Source: Alcaligenaceae bacterium SAGV5 | GTDB lineage: Bacteria > Pseudomonadota > Gammaproteobacteria > Burkholderiales > Burkholderiaceae_B | Length of the DNA stretch: 64,000 nucleotides | Assembly (NCBI GenBank): GCA_009360345.1 | Contig: SPDP01000001.1 | Location: 1,116,001 to 1,180,000 of the forward strand | Direction of reading: 5' to 3' | Shown: in pieces, positions 27,964 to 36,435 of the stretch | Layout: each line of letters opens with the position of its first letter | Position numbering within the stretch: position 1 is the first letter of the stretch | Notes under the pieces: generated by a model | The model's input: the letters and a program-made list of their open reading frames with translations, nothing else | Database searches by the model: none | Told to the model about the DNA's origin: nothing | Position numbers and translations under genes: made by a program

Positions 27964-28884
27964 TTGTCCGGGGTGCCGGGGCCGGGGGGCTACCCCGCCC
28001 GCCCCGTTCGCTGGCTGGTGCCGTTCCCGCCCGGCGGCACCATGGACCAGGTGGTTCGTGCCGTCGCCCAGGGTATGCAAGGCCGGTTCGGCCAACCCTT
28101 GATCATCGAGAACAAGCCTGGCGCGGGTACCGTCATCGCCGTCGACCAGGCAGCGAAATCCGCTCCCGACGGCTACACGCTGGTCACGGTGGCCAACAGC
28201 TTCACCATCAATCCCTCGCTCTACGCCAGGCTGCCCTACGACACCGAGCACGGTTTCGCGCCGGTCGCCCTGCTGGGCGCCACCGCGAACATCCTGGTTG
28301 GCCGGCCCGGGCTCGAACCGAAGACGCTGCCGCAGTTGATCGCCTACGCCAGGCGGCATCCAGGCAAGCTGTCCTACGCCTCGTTCGGCACGGGCACCTC
28401 CGCCCATCTGGCGGGCGAGATGCTCAAGCAGATGGCGGGCGTGGACATCCTGCACGTGCCCTACAAGGGCGGCGCGCCGGCCTTGACCGACATCCTGGGC
28501 GGGCAGGTGGACCTGATGTTCAACAACCTGCCCGACATGCTGCCCTACCTGGCCAACGACAAGCTGCGCGGCTACGGCGTCACGTCCAAGGCACGGTCCG
28601 CGTTGGCGCGCGACCTGCCCACCATCGCCGAACAGGGCTATCCGGATTTCGAGACCAACTCCTGGTATGGCGTGCTGGCCCCCGCCGGCACGCCGGCCGC
28701 CGTGGTCGCGTATCTGAACCAGGCGATCAATGCCTCGCTGGACGCACCCGCGACACGAACGACCCTGGGGGGTATCGGCTTTGACGTCTCGCCCGGCGCA
28801 CCGCAACAACTGGGCGCGTTGATCGCCAAGGACCTCAAGCTCAACGCGAAACTGGTCCGCGACGCGAACATCAAGCTCGACTGA
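27964..28884 (+). CDS. Bug/TctC-family receptor lacking a signal peptide
   Basis: 306 residues from a TTG at 27964; the frame is open only to a stop at 27922. The mature fold is intact: YPARPVRWLVPFPPGGTMD, IIENKPGAGTVIAVDQ, HVPYKGGAPALTDILGG and VLAPAGTPAAVV. But no hydrophobic export signal precedes YPARPV in this frame; the encoded leader is only MSGVPGPGG or a short polar extension. Either the signal peptide was lost by deletion or frameshift, or the protein stays in the cytosol. Its stop is 8 bases from the convergent LysR stop. Possibly a decaying gene. Confidence 0.75.
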   Translation: MSGVPGPGGYPARPVRWLVPFPPGGTMDQVVRAVAQGMQGRFGQPLIIENKPGAGTVIAVDQAAKSAPDGYTLVTVANSFTINPSLYARLPYDTEHGFAPVALLGATANILVGRPGLEPKTLPQLIAYARRHPGKLSYASFGTGTSAHLAGEMLKQMAGVDILHVPYKGGAPALTDILGGQVDLMFNNLPDMLPYLANDKLRGYGVTSKARSALARDLPTIAEQGYPDFETNSWYGVLAPAGTPAAVVAYLNQAINASLDAPATRTTLGGIGFDVSPGAPQQLGALIAKDLKLNAKLVRDANIKLD

Positions 28885-28892
28885 GGACCGGA

Positions 28893-29792
28893 CTACAGCA
28901 GCCGGTTCCGCGCCGAGAAATCAATGGCCTGGCGGGCAATGGCCAGCATGCCGGGCACCACCGGCCGCGTATCGTCCCGCCGCCAGCGGAACGAATAGGG
29001 CAAGGCCCCCAGCGCGGGCGAACTCTTGAGCACCCGTATCCGGCCGCGCCTGGCCAGCTCGGCGGCCCAGGCGGCGGGCAGCATCCCTACGCCCACGCCT
29101 TCGCTGACCAGGCCCGCGATCGCGCCCCAGTTGTTGCAGATCAGGCGCTGGCGGACATCCAGTCCGCTGTCGTTCAGCCAGTCGTCCAGCAGCCGCGTGG
29201 TACCGGCACCCAGCGCCAGGGTGATCAGGGGATGGGCATCCAGCAGGCGGTCGCTCATCGCGCTCGCCAAGGGCTCGGTATCCGAGGCGATCACCCACGA
29301 GAAGCGAGCCTCGCCTATCCGTTCGGAACAGATGTCCGGCCGGGGCGAGCGCCCCGCGATCACGGCGCAATCGAGCTGGCCGCTTTCCAGTCCGTGCTCC
29401 AGCGCCGCGCCCACCTCCACCGTGGGCTCGACCACCAGGTCCGGATGCTCGTGCCGGGCCAGCTTCAACAGCCGGGGCAGCCAGGTCAGCGCCGTCAGTT
29501 CACCCACGCCGATCCGGCACCGGCCGGTCAATCCCGTGTCCACGGCCACGCAGCGCCGCACGGCTTCGGCTTCCTGCAACAGGTTCCACGCGCGGGGCAC
29601 CAGCCGGCGTCCCGCCTCGCTCAACTCCGCCTTGTGGCCGGAGCGGTCGAACAAACCGACGCCCAGCGATTGTTCAAGTTCGTTGATGCGCTTGGACAGC
29701 GACGAAATGGACAGATGCAGGCGCTCGGCCGCGATGGCGAAGCTGGCGCAGGTGGCCGCCCAGTAGAAGGCCTCGAGTTGCTTGAGCGTCAT
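28893..29792 (-). CDS. LysR-family transcriptional regulator
   Basis: 299 residues; helix-turn-helix at about 3-60 (LEAFYWAATCASFAIAAERL, SKRINELEQSLGVGLFDRS), then an effector domain with CRIGVGELTALTWLPRLLKL. Divergent from the FMN-dependent 2-hydroxyacid oxidase gene and likely its regulator. The shared upstream region is unusually AT-rich. Confidence 0.9.
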   Translation of the reverse strand: MTLKQLEAFYWAATCASFAIAAERLHLSISSLSKRINELEQSLGVGLFDRSGHKAELSEAGRRLVPRAWNLLQEAEAVRRCVAVDTGLTGRCRIGVGELTALTWLPRLLKLARHEHPDLVVEPTVEVGAALEHGLESGQLDCAVIAGRSPRPDICSERIGEARFSWVIASDTEPLASAMSDRLLDAHPLITLALGAGTTRLLDDWLNDSGLDVRQRLICNNWGAIAGLVSEGVGVGMLPAAWAAELARRGRIRVLKSSPALGALPYSFRWRRDDTRPVVPGMLAIARQAIDFSARNRLL

Positions 29793-29808
29793 GGCGTGGC
29801 GGGCGGAC

Positions 29809-29838
29809 CTATTTTCTAAAAATCGAAATAGCTTATTT
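29809..29838. promoter_or_regulatory. AT-rich divergent control region with overlapping dyads
   Basis: CTATTT...AAATAG (29809-29831) and AAATA-GCT-TATTT (29826-29838) are short overlapping inverted repeats. They sit 17 bases above the LysR start and about 80 bases before the oxidase start. A LysR operator is plausible, but no clean T-N11-A dyad was found. Confidence 0.35.
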
Positions 29839-29914
29839 GGATTTTATCGCTTTCTTCATACAACCGGGGTCCGTAGAGTGGCGTCGACTGGAACTTCCGC
29901 ACGCCGCGATCCCA

Positions 29915-31177
29915 ATGAGCGCCAACGCCGACCCCACGCCCGCGTCCCCATCCCTGGGCGACACCCCGGCCCAGCCGTCCTCGCGGCCGGCCGGCCTGGA
30001 CGAACCACGCATCCTGCGCGAGGCGCTGTGCCTGGACGACTTCGAGGAACTGGCCCGCCGCCGCCTGCCCCGCCCCATCTTCGGCTACGTGGCGGGCGCC
30101 GCCGAACGCAACAGCTCGCTGCGCGACAACGTCTCGGCCTTCGCCGAATACGGATTCGTTCCCCGCACCCTGGTCGACGTATCCCGGCGCAGCCAGGCCA
30201 TCACGCTGTTCGGCACGCGCTATGCGCGTCCCTTCGGCATCGCCCCCATGGGCATCAACGCGCTGTCGGCCTACCGGGGCGACATCGTGCTGGCCGCCGG
30301 CGCCGCCGAGGCGGCCATGCCGTCGATCATGAGCGGCAGCTCGCTGATTCCCCTGGAAGACGTCGCCCGGCATGCGCCGGGCACCTGGTTCCAGGCCTAC
30401 CTGCCCGGCGACGTGACCCGCATCGATCCGCTGATCGACCGCGTGGCGGGGGCCGGCTACCGTACCCTGGTGCTGACCGTGGACATCCCGGTCATGGCCA
30501 ATCGCGAAAACAACGTGCGCACGGGCTTCTCCACGCCGCTGCGCCCCAGCCTGAGGCTGGCGTGGGACGGCATGAGCCATCCGCGCTGGCTGTGCGGCAC
30601 CTTCCTGCGCACGCTGGCGCGGCACGGCATGCCGCATTTCGAGAATTCGTTCGCCACCCGCGGCGCTCCCATCCTGTCATCCCGCGTCATGCGCGACTTC
30701 ACCGCGCGCGATCATCTGAACTGGGAGCACGTGGCCCGCATCCGCCGGCGCTGGCAGGGACACCTGGTGCTCAAGGGCATCCTGCATCCCGCCGACGCCG
30801 CGCGGGCCCGCGAACAAGGCGTGGACGGCATCATCGTGTCCAACCACGGCGGCCGGCAACTGGACGGCGCGGTATCGCCGCTGCGCGTCCTGCCCGCCAT
30901 CGTCGAGGCAGCCGGCGGCCTGGCGGTCATGATGGACGGCGGCGTGCGCCGCGGCACCGACGTGCTCAAGGCGCTGGCGCTGGGCGCCCGCTGCGTGTTC
31001 GTGGGCCGGCCCTTCAACTACGCGATGGCCGTGGCGGGCGCCGCGGGCGTGCGCCATGCCGTCAGGCTGCTGGGCGACGAAGTGGATCGCGGCATGGCCA
31101 TGCTGGGCGTCAACGCGCTGGACGAACTGGACGCCGGCTTCCTCGCGCCCGTGGGCGCGGACCGCCGGGCCACTTGA
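29915..31177 (+). CDS. FMN-dependent alpha-hydroxy-acid oxidase/dehydrogenase
   Basis: 420-residue TIM-barrel flavoenzyme of the lactate/glycolate/mandelate dehydrogenase family. GYVAGAAERNSSLRDN is the N-terminal FMN-loop region; IAPMGINALSAYRGD and TWFQAYLPGD line the flavin. The active-site His-Arg pair is in SNHGGRQLDGA, and MDGGVRRGTDVLKALALGA is the phosphate-binding end. The 36-residue polar leader before the conserved part is longer than usual. A RidA gene follows 84 bases later, which fits handling of reactive imino/oxo products. Substrate unknown. Confidence 0.9.
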   Translation: MSANADPTPASPSLGDTPAQPSSRPAGLDEPRILREALCLDDFEELARRRLPRPIFGYVAGAAERNSSLRDNVSAFAEYGFVPRTLVDVSRRSQAITLFGTRYARPFGIAPMGINALSAYRGDIVLAAGAAEAAMPSIMSGSSLIPLEDVARHAPGTWFQAYLPGDVTRIDPLIDRVAGAGYRTLVLTVDIPVMANRENNVRTGFSTPLRPSLRLAWDGMSHPRWLCGTFLRTLARHGMPHFENSFATRGAPILSSRVMRDFTARDHLNWEHVARIRRRWQGHLVLKGILHPADAARAREQGVDGIIVSNHGGRQLDGAVSPLRVLPAIVEAAGGLAVMMDGGVRRGTDVLKALALGARCVFVGRPFNYAMAVAGAAGVRHAVRLLGDEVDRGMAMLGVNALDELDAGFLAPVGADRRAT

Positions 31178-31261
31178 AAGACAACGACCACCTTTTCGCG
31201 GCGGGCCCGGCGCCCGCCGCTTCATCAACCCCTGGCAACACCGAACACGGAGATTTCCACC

Positions 31262-31648
31262 ATGACCAAAACCGTCATCTACAGCCCCAACGTCACCCGC
31301 ACCAAGGCGCCCCACGCCCATGCCGTGCGCACCGGCAACCTCGTCTTCGTGTCGGGCTGCCCCGCCTACTTCGGCGAGATGCAATTGGCCAAGGGCGACT
31401 TTCCGGCCCAGATGCGGCAATGCCTGACCAACCTGAAGAACATCCTGGAAGAGGCCGGCTCCAGCCTGGAGAAGGTGGTCAAGGTCAACATCTTCCTGGA
31501 CCGCCGGGCCGACTTCGACGAGATGAACGAGGTCTACCGCGAATTCTTCGGCAACGATCCCATGCAATGGCCGGCCCGCACCACCGTCGAGGCCCGCCTG
31601 CCGCGCAAGGATTTCCTGCTTGAGATCGAATGCGTGGCGGAAGTCTGA
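31262..31648 (+). CDS. RidA/YjgF-YER057c-family protein
   Basis: 128-residue trimeric Rid protein. [28 protein letters not shown] is the family core (two joined segments), and [21 protein letters not shown] includes the conserved Arg that binds the carboxylate of imine substrates. Rid proteins hydrolyse reactive enamines/imines from amino-acid metabolism. Behind it stand a good ribosome binding site and an ATG (31677-31691), but the next gene has been lost and replaced by a gmk fragment. Confidence 0.92.
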   Translation: MTKTVIYSPNVTRTKAPHAHAVRTGNLVFVSGCPAYFGEMQLAKGDFPAQMRQCLTNLKNILEEAGSSLEKVVKVNIFLDRRADFDEMNEVYREFFGNDPMQWPARTTVEARLPRKDFLLEIECVAEV

Positions 31649-31982
31649 TCCGCTTCCCCGCCTCCCTTCCCATCGCAAGGACCACCCCATGCCGTGCAGG
31701 AAATCGACAAGCGGATCTCGGGTCTGGCCTTGAGCAGGGCGTTGACCAGGCTGGACTTGCCGGCGCCGCTGGGCGCGACGACCATGAATACGTTACCGGC
31801 GCGTGGAGGCATGAATCAGAGCGGCAAACAAAAAAATATTATATCCCCCCCGCCCTTGGGGGACGCAAGAATACGGCGTTCCGCACCGAGACGGCCCCAC
31901 AAAGACCCAGGATGCGGTGGATCCGGCTCCGCCGGCCCACCCGCATCGCCCCCTGGGGGGCGCCCGTAAGGGCGTAGGGGGG
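31649..31982. other. Rearranged 334-base region between ridA and mlaC
   Basis: From left to right: a plus-strand ribosome binding site and ATG with no gene behind them; the minus-strand gmk fragment; an A-rich stretch with a minus-strand TATAAT; a stretch of C/G runs (31845-31904) with no recognised function; and repeat copy B. No intact gene is present. Confidence 0.6.
31693..31812 (-). pseudogene. gmk: 5' fragment of guanylate kinase gene (gmk), truncated after about 40 codons
   Basis: Minus-strand frame from ATG 31812: [20 protein letters not shown], then [18 protein letters not shown]. This is the N-terminal P-loop region of guanylate kinase (GxxxGxGKS). After SISCT the similarity ends abruptly at about 31693, where the expected TTR-PRPGE region should follow. 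The junction touches an orphan ATG (31689-31691) with AAGGA upstream, on the plus strand behind ridA. A TATAAT hexamer (31838-31843, minus strand) precedes the fragment. An intact gmk must exist elsewhere because the enzyme is essential. Confidence 0.8.
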
Positions 31983-31989
31983 TTATCTA
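31905..31989 (-). repeat. Intergenic repeat element, copy B (short form)
   Basis: Read on the minus strand this is GGGTAGATAACCCCCCTACGC..., a CCCCCCAGGGGGC palindrome, GGCGGAGCCGGATCC and CTGGGT. These are the same blocks and order as copy A after icd, with the middle section missing. The first bases overlap the last codons and stop of mlaC, matching the position of copy A directly behind a stop codon. Confidence 0.7.
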
Positions 31990-32669
31990 CCCGTACTCAT
32001 CTTCTGGTTGTTGGTTTGCAGGGCCTTGATGATGGCGTCCACGCCGCCTTGCGAGCCGATGGAGGCGAACTGGTCGCGGTAGTTCTGGATGAACCAGACG
32101 CCCAGCACGTTCAGGTCGTAGATCTTCCAGCCCTGGTCGCTTTTCTCCAGCCGGTAGTCGACGGGGATGGGGTCGCGCTGGCCATCGGTGACGGTGGTGC
32201 GCACCACGACGTCGGTGGCGCCGGGTTCGGCGCGGAAGGGGCGCATGTCGACGCGGGCCTGCGGGGTGATGGTGGAGACCGAGCCGCCGTAGGTGCGCAC
32301 CAGCATGTTGCGGAATTCCTTCACCAGCGCGGTTCGCTGCTCGGGCGTGGCCTGGCGCCAGTAGCGGCCCACGGCCAGCCGGGTGGTCTTCTCGAAGTCC
32401 ACGTAGGGCAGGATGAGTTCATCGATGGCCTGGTTGATCTTCTCCGGCGAGCCCGATTTCAACTCCTGGTCCTTGCGGATGCGGTCCAGCACGTTGTTGG
32501 CCGCCTTCTGGATGATCACGTTGGGCGGATCCTGCGGGTCGGGCGCCTGTGCGCGGGCTTGGCCGGCGGCGAAGAACGCGAGGGCCAGCGCGGTGGCCCA
32601 GCAGGCGAGCCACGCCAGGCGGTGGCGGGCCGGGGCGAGGGCTTGGGTGGCGGGACGCGAATCGAGCAT
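31983..32669 (-). CDS. MlaC/Ttg2D-family phospholipid-binding protein
   Basis: 228 residues with a Sec signal peptide (LAWLACWATALALAFFAAGQ, cleaved near ARA). The MlaC domain follows: FEKTTRLAVGRYWRQATPEQ, FRNMLVRTYGGSV, and the end DLNVLGVWFIQNYRDQF. MlaC carries phospholipids between outer-membrane MlaA and the inner-membrane MlaFEDB complex. Here it stands alone with no mlaFEDB or mlaA beside it, so it is an orphan paralogue or a dispersed gene. AGGGAG precedes the ATG at 32669; the open frame far upstream is antisense to the peptidase gene and not real. Confidence 0.9.
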   Translation of the reverse strand: MLDSRPATQALAPARHRLAWLACWATALALAFFAAGQARAQAPDPQDPPNVIIQKAANNVLDRIRKDQELKSGSPEKINQAIDELILPYVDFEKTTRLAVGRYWRQATPEQRTALVKEFRNMLVRTYGGSVSTITPQARVDMRPFRAEPGATDVVVRTTVTDGQRDPIPVDYRLEKSDQGWKIYDLNVLGVWFIQNYRDQFASIGSQGGVDAIIKALQTNNQKMSTGR

Positions 32670-32846
32670 GGGATCTCCCTGGACGGACGGTGGCCGGAGG
32701 CCGCCGGTATGGTATGTATTGGAGGGTACATCACGCCAAGTGTTCCGGACGACTGAAACAAAATGCTGCGAAGGCGGGTCGCGATGGCCGGGGCGTGTCG
32801 CTGTGCTATGTTTTCCGATCATTCCCTTCCTACCGCGGATCGCGCC

Positions 32847-34703
32847 ATGACATCGACTTCCCCTCCTGCCATACGGCTCGTCAAGCGCTACGACGTGCGC
32901 GACTTTTTCCGGAAGCCGGAACGTTCCAGCTACCGCATTTCGCCCGACGGCCGGCACCTGGCCTTCCTGGCGCCGGCCCAGGGCCGCCAGAACGTGCACG
33001 TGCAGGCGCTGGACGAACAGGGCGTTCCCGCCGGCCCGGCGCGGGCGCTGACCGGGGAAGCCGAACGGGATGTGGGCGGATTCTTCTGGAAGGGCGCGGG
33101 CCACATCCTGTACATCAAGGATTTCGGCGGCGACGAGAACTTCCATCTGCTGTCCGTGCCGCTGGAAGGCGCTTGCGCGCCCACCGACCTCACGCCCTAC
33201 GACGGCGTGCGCGCCGATGTGGTGGACGACCTGATCGACGACGATGCCCACGTGCTGTTGTCCCACAACCGGCGGGACCCGCAGGTATTCGACGTGTTCC
33301 GCGTGGAGGTGGCCACCGGCAAGGAAGAACTGATCGCGCAGAACCCGGGCAACATCACCGGGTGGGCCACCGATCACGATGGCCGGCTGCGGCTGGCGGT
33401 GGCCACGGACGGTGTCAACAACACCTTGCTCTATCGCGACACCGAGGCCGAGGAATTCCGCCCCATCCTGACCACGGACTTCAAGGAGAGCGTGGCGCCG
33501 CTGTTCTTTACGTTCGACAACAAGCGCATCTACGTCAGTTCCAACCGGGGCCGCGACAAGGCCGCGCTGTTCGAGTTCGATCCGCATACCGCGCGCGAGG
33601 GCGCGCTGATATTCGAGCATCCCGAGGTCGATGTCTCGGGGCTGGCCTATTCGCACCACCGCAAGGTCCTGACGGAAATCGGATACGTGACCTGGAAGGC
33701 GCAGCGCCAGGTGCTGGATCCGGCCGCCGCCGCGATCTACGCGGACCTGGAAAGCCAATTGCGCGGCTATGAGGTCGCGCTGCAAAGCGAAACGCGGGAC
33801 GAGACCCGGTTCGTCGTGGCGGCCTACAACGATCGCACCCAGGGGGCGCGCTATTTGTACGACGCCGTCTCGCGCAAGCTGACCAAGCTGGGCGAGATCC
33901 AGCCATGGCTGCTGGAACGCGACATGGCGCCGATGAAGCCCGTGCGCTATACCGCGCGCGACGGCCTCAAGATCGATGGCTACCTGACGCTGCCCGTGGG
34001 CGTGACGCCGCGCAACCTGCCGGTCATCATCCATCCCCATGGCGGACCGTGGGCGCGCGACACCTGGGGCTACAACCCGGAAGTCCAGTTCCTGGCCAAC
34101 CGCGGCTACGCCGTGCTGCAGATGAATTTCCGCGGCTCCACCGGGTACGGGCGCAAGTTCTGGGAGGCCTCGTTCAGGCAATGGGGCCGGGCCATGCAGG
34201 ACGACATCACCGATGGCGTCGAATGGCTCAAGCGCGAGGGCATCGCCGATCCCGCGCGCATCGCCATCTATGGCGGCAGCTACGGCGGCTACGCCACGCT
34301 GGCCGGCATCGCCTTCACGCCGGACCTGTACGCGGCGGCGGTGGACTATGTGGGGGTATCGAATCTCTTCACGTTCATGGACACCATTCCGCCGTACTGG
34401 AAACCGTTCCTGGACTCCATGCACGAGATGGTCGGCGATCCGGAGCGGGACCAGGAGATGCTGCATGCGGCATCGCCGGTCTTCTTCGTCGACAGGATCA
34501 AGGCGCCATTGTTCGTGGCCCAGGGGGCCAAGGACCCTCGGGTCAACAAGGACGAGAGCGACCAGATCGTGGCCGCGTTGCGCCAGCGCGGCGTGGAGGT
34601 CGAATACATGGTCAAGGACAACGAAGGGCACGGCTTCCACAACGAGGAGAACCAGTTCGAGTTCTACGCCGCGATGGAAGCGTTCCTGGCCAGGTACCTG
34701 TAG
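32847..34703 (+). CDS. S9-family prolyl oligopeptidase-like serine peptidase
   Basis: 618 residues with no signal peptide, so cytosolic. An N-terminal beta-propeller (for example RISPDGRHLAFLAPAQGRQN) is followed by an alpha/beta-hydrolase domain from about residue 365. The nucleophile is in IYGGSYGGYATLAG, the Asp in QGAKDPRVNKDES and the His in NEGHGF. HPHGGPWARDTWGYNPEVQF forms the oxyanion region. Similar to acylaminoacyl/dipeptidyl peptidases. In-frame ATGs at 32763 and 32808 are possible starts, but none has a clear Shine-Dalgarno; 32847 was chosen on domain limits. Divergent from mlaC. Confidence 0.9.
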   Translation: MTSTSPPAIRLVKRYDVRDFFRKPERSSYRISPDGRHLAFLAPAQGRQNVHVQALDEQGVPAGPARALTGEAERDVGGFFWKGAGHILYIKDFGGDENFHLLSVPLEGACAPTDLTPYDGVRADVVDDLIDDDAHVLLSHNRRDPQVFDVFRVEVATGKEELIAQNPGNITGWATDHDGRLRLAVATDGVNNTLLYRDTEAEEFRPILTTDFKESVAPLFFTFDNKRIYVSSNRGRDKAALFEFDPHTAREGALIFEHPEVDVSGLAYSHHRKVLTEIGYVTWKAQRQVLDPAAAAIYADLESQLRGYEVALQSETRDETRFVVAAYNDRTQGARYLYDAVSRKLTKLGEIQPWLLERDMAPMKPVRYTARDGLKIDGYLTLPVGVTPRNLPVIIHPHGGPWARDTWGYNPEVQFLANRGYAVLQMNFRGSTGYGRKFWEASFRQWGRAMQDDITDGVEWLKREGIADPARIAIYGGSYGGYATLAGIAFTPDLYAAAVDYVGVSNLFTFMDTIPPYWKPFLDSMHEMVGDPERDQEMLHAASPVFFVDRIKAPLFVAQGAKDPRVNKDESDQIVAALRQRGVEVEYMVKDNEGHGFHNEENQFEFYAAMEAFLARYL

Positions 34704-34715
34704 GCCGCCGCCCCC

Positions 34716-35357
34716 TTATTCCAGCATCCCGGCCAGCGCGGTACGCCACTCATCGACATGCCCGAGGAAGCGGCCGGTGTCCAGCGCGCGGAATCGGCCG
34801 TCGCGTTCCAGCGCGAAGGTCGGGAAGCCCTGGCCGCCGGCATGGGCGAGCAGGGCGCGGCTCTCGGCGATGTGGGCGCGCGTCGGCGCCCCTTCCCGCG
34901 CGGCATATGCCGTGGCGAAGGCCTGCCGGTCCAGTCCGATGTCGGCCGCCATCTCGGCCAGGACGTCGGCGTCGGCGATGCGCCGGCCTTCGACATAATG
35001 GGCGCGTTGCAGGCGGGCAAGCAGGTCGAGGTCACGCCCTTCGCCGCCCGTGTCAAGCGCGGCGAGGATGGCGGTGATGGGCGGTCCGGAGTCGAACACC
35101 GCGCCGTGGTCGCGCAACAGGCCGTCGAAATAGGCCTGCCCGAAAGGCTGGCCGGTCATGGCCGCGATGCGTCGGTCGTGGGGCATGACGTAGTTGCGCA
35201 GCCGGTCGGTCACGGGCTGGCGGTTGCTGCCGGCCATCATGCCGCCGCCGTGCGCGGCCACGGGCAGCAGGTCGCGGGCCGCCGCCACCAGCGGGGCCGA
35301 TGCATAGCACCAGCCGCAGAGGGGATCGTAGATGTAATGAAGCCTGGTCGTTGTCAT
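34716..35357 (-). CDS. DsbA-family thioredoxin-fold protein
   Basis: 213 residues with a CGWC active site at C14-C17 (YIYDPLCGWCYASAP) and the cis-Pro loop GFPTFALERDG near the C-terminus, separated by a helical insert. No signal peptide, so a cytosolic DsbA/FrnE-like oxidoreductase. It ends 12 bases from the convergent S9 peptidase and is divergent from a LysR gene. Confidence 0.88.
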   Translation of the reverse strand: MTTTRLHYIYDPLCGWCYASAPLVAAARDLLPVAAHGGGMMAGSNRQPVTDRLRNYVMPHDRRIAAMTGQPFGQAYFDGLLRDHGAVFDSGPPITAILAALDTGGEGRDLDLLARLQRAHYVEGRRIADADVLAEMAADIGLDRQAFATAYAAREGAPTRAHIAESRALLAHAGGQGFPTFALERDGRFRALDTGRFLGHVDEWRTALAGMLE

Positions 35358-35472
35358 GATGGGTAGGGGGACGCGCGGCGTCCGGATTTTCGCTATCTGT
35401 CAGGATAATTGCAAAAAACGATAGTAAAAACCGTAGAATCGAGAATTATTTGTTGCTGGAACCGGTCGGATC

Positions 35473-36435
35473 ATGGACAGACTCAGCGCAATGCGTGTAT
35501 TCGTCGAGGTGGTGGACCGGGGCAGCCAGTCCGCCGCGGCCGAGGCGCTGGAACTGTCGCGGCCAGCCGTGTCGCGCTACCTGGCCGAACTGGAGGAGTG
35601 GGTGGGCGCCCGCCTGCTGCATCGGACGACGCGCCGGCTGAGCCTGACCCCGGCCGGTGCGGAGGTGCTGGCCCGGTGCCGCCAGATGCTGGAGCTCGAG
35701 GGCGACATGCGCGGCGCGGTATCCAGTCCGGACAGCGCGCCGCGGGGTGTGCTGCGCGTGACGGCCAGCACGTCCTTCGGCCAGTCTCACCTGGCTCCGG
35801 CCATTGTCGACTACACCCGCATGTATCCCGATGTGGCGGTGGACATGGTCATGGCCGACCGCACCGTGAATCTGGTCGATGAGCGTATCGACCTCGCGCT
35901 GCGCGTCACCAACGACCTCGATCCCAACCTGATCGCGCGCCGGCTGGCGGTCTGCCGTTCGGCGCTGTGCGCCTCGCCCGATTACCTGAGTCAGCATGGC
36001 GCGCCCGGCAGGCTGGAAGAACTGAGCCTGCACAACTGCCTGACCCATTCGTACACGGGGAAAAGCCTGTGGCATTTCGTCCGAGCGGGCGAGCCGGTGT
36101 CGGTCGCGGTGGGCGGGAACATCAGTTCCAACGAGGCGACCACGCTGGTCGAGGCGGCGGTGTGCGGGGCCGGGGTCGCGATGCTGCCAACCTATGCGGT
36201 GGGCGAGCTGGTACGCGCGGAGCGCTTGCGTGTGCTGCTGCCCGAGAGCCCGCCGCGCGACATGACCCTGTATGGCGTCTACACCTCGCGCAAGCACATG
36301 CCGCCCACGCTGCGCACGCTGCTCGATTTCCTGGCGCAGCGTTTCTCGGATCCCCCGGCCTGGGACACCGAACTGCAGGCCATCCTGCCCGCGCGCGGCC
36401 GCGCGTCGCGGGCCGCTACCAGTAGCCGGTCGTGA
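35473..36435 (+). CDS. LysR-family transcriptional regulator
   Basis: 320 residues; helix-turn-helix MRVFVEVVDRGSQSAAAEAL with SRYLAELEEWVGARLLHRTT, then an effector domain (GVLRVTASTSFGQSHLAPAI). Its divergent neighbour is the DsbA-like gene, a possible target. The upstream region (35358-35472) is AT-rich. Its 3' end overlaps the convergent UDP-glucose dehydrogenase gene by 20 bases. Confidence 0.9.
   Translation: MDRLSAMRVFVEVVDRGSQSAAAEALELSRPAVSRYLAELEEWVGARLLHRTTRRLSLTPAGAEVLARCRQMLELEGDMRGAVSSPDSAPRGVLRVTASTSFGQSHLAPAIVDYTRMYPDVAVDMVMADRTVNLVDERIDLALRVTNDLDPNLIARRLAVCRSALCASPDYLSQHGAPGRLEELSLHNCLTHSYTGKSLWHFVRAGEPVSVAVGGNISSNEATTLVEAAVCGAGVAMLPTYAVGELVRAERLRVLLPESPPRDMTLYGVYTSRKHMPPTLRTLLDFLAQRFSDPPAWDTELQAILPARGRASRAATSSRS

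Noticed and set aside
31689..31977. Short plus-strand gene starting at the ATG behind ridA
   Set aside because: The codons after the start are the reverse complement of gmk and then the repeat element; the reading has no coding character.
31983..34640. MlaC frame extended to 885 codons upstream
   Set aside because: The upstream part is antisense to the S9 peptidase; a signal peptide and Shine-Dalgarno mark the true start at 32669.
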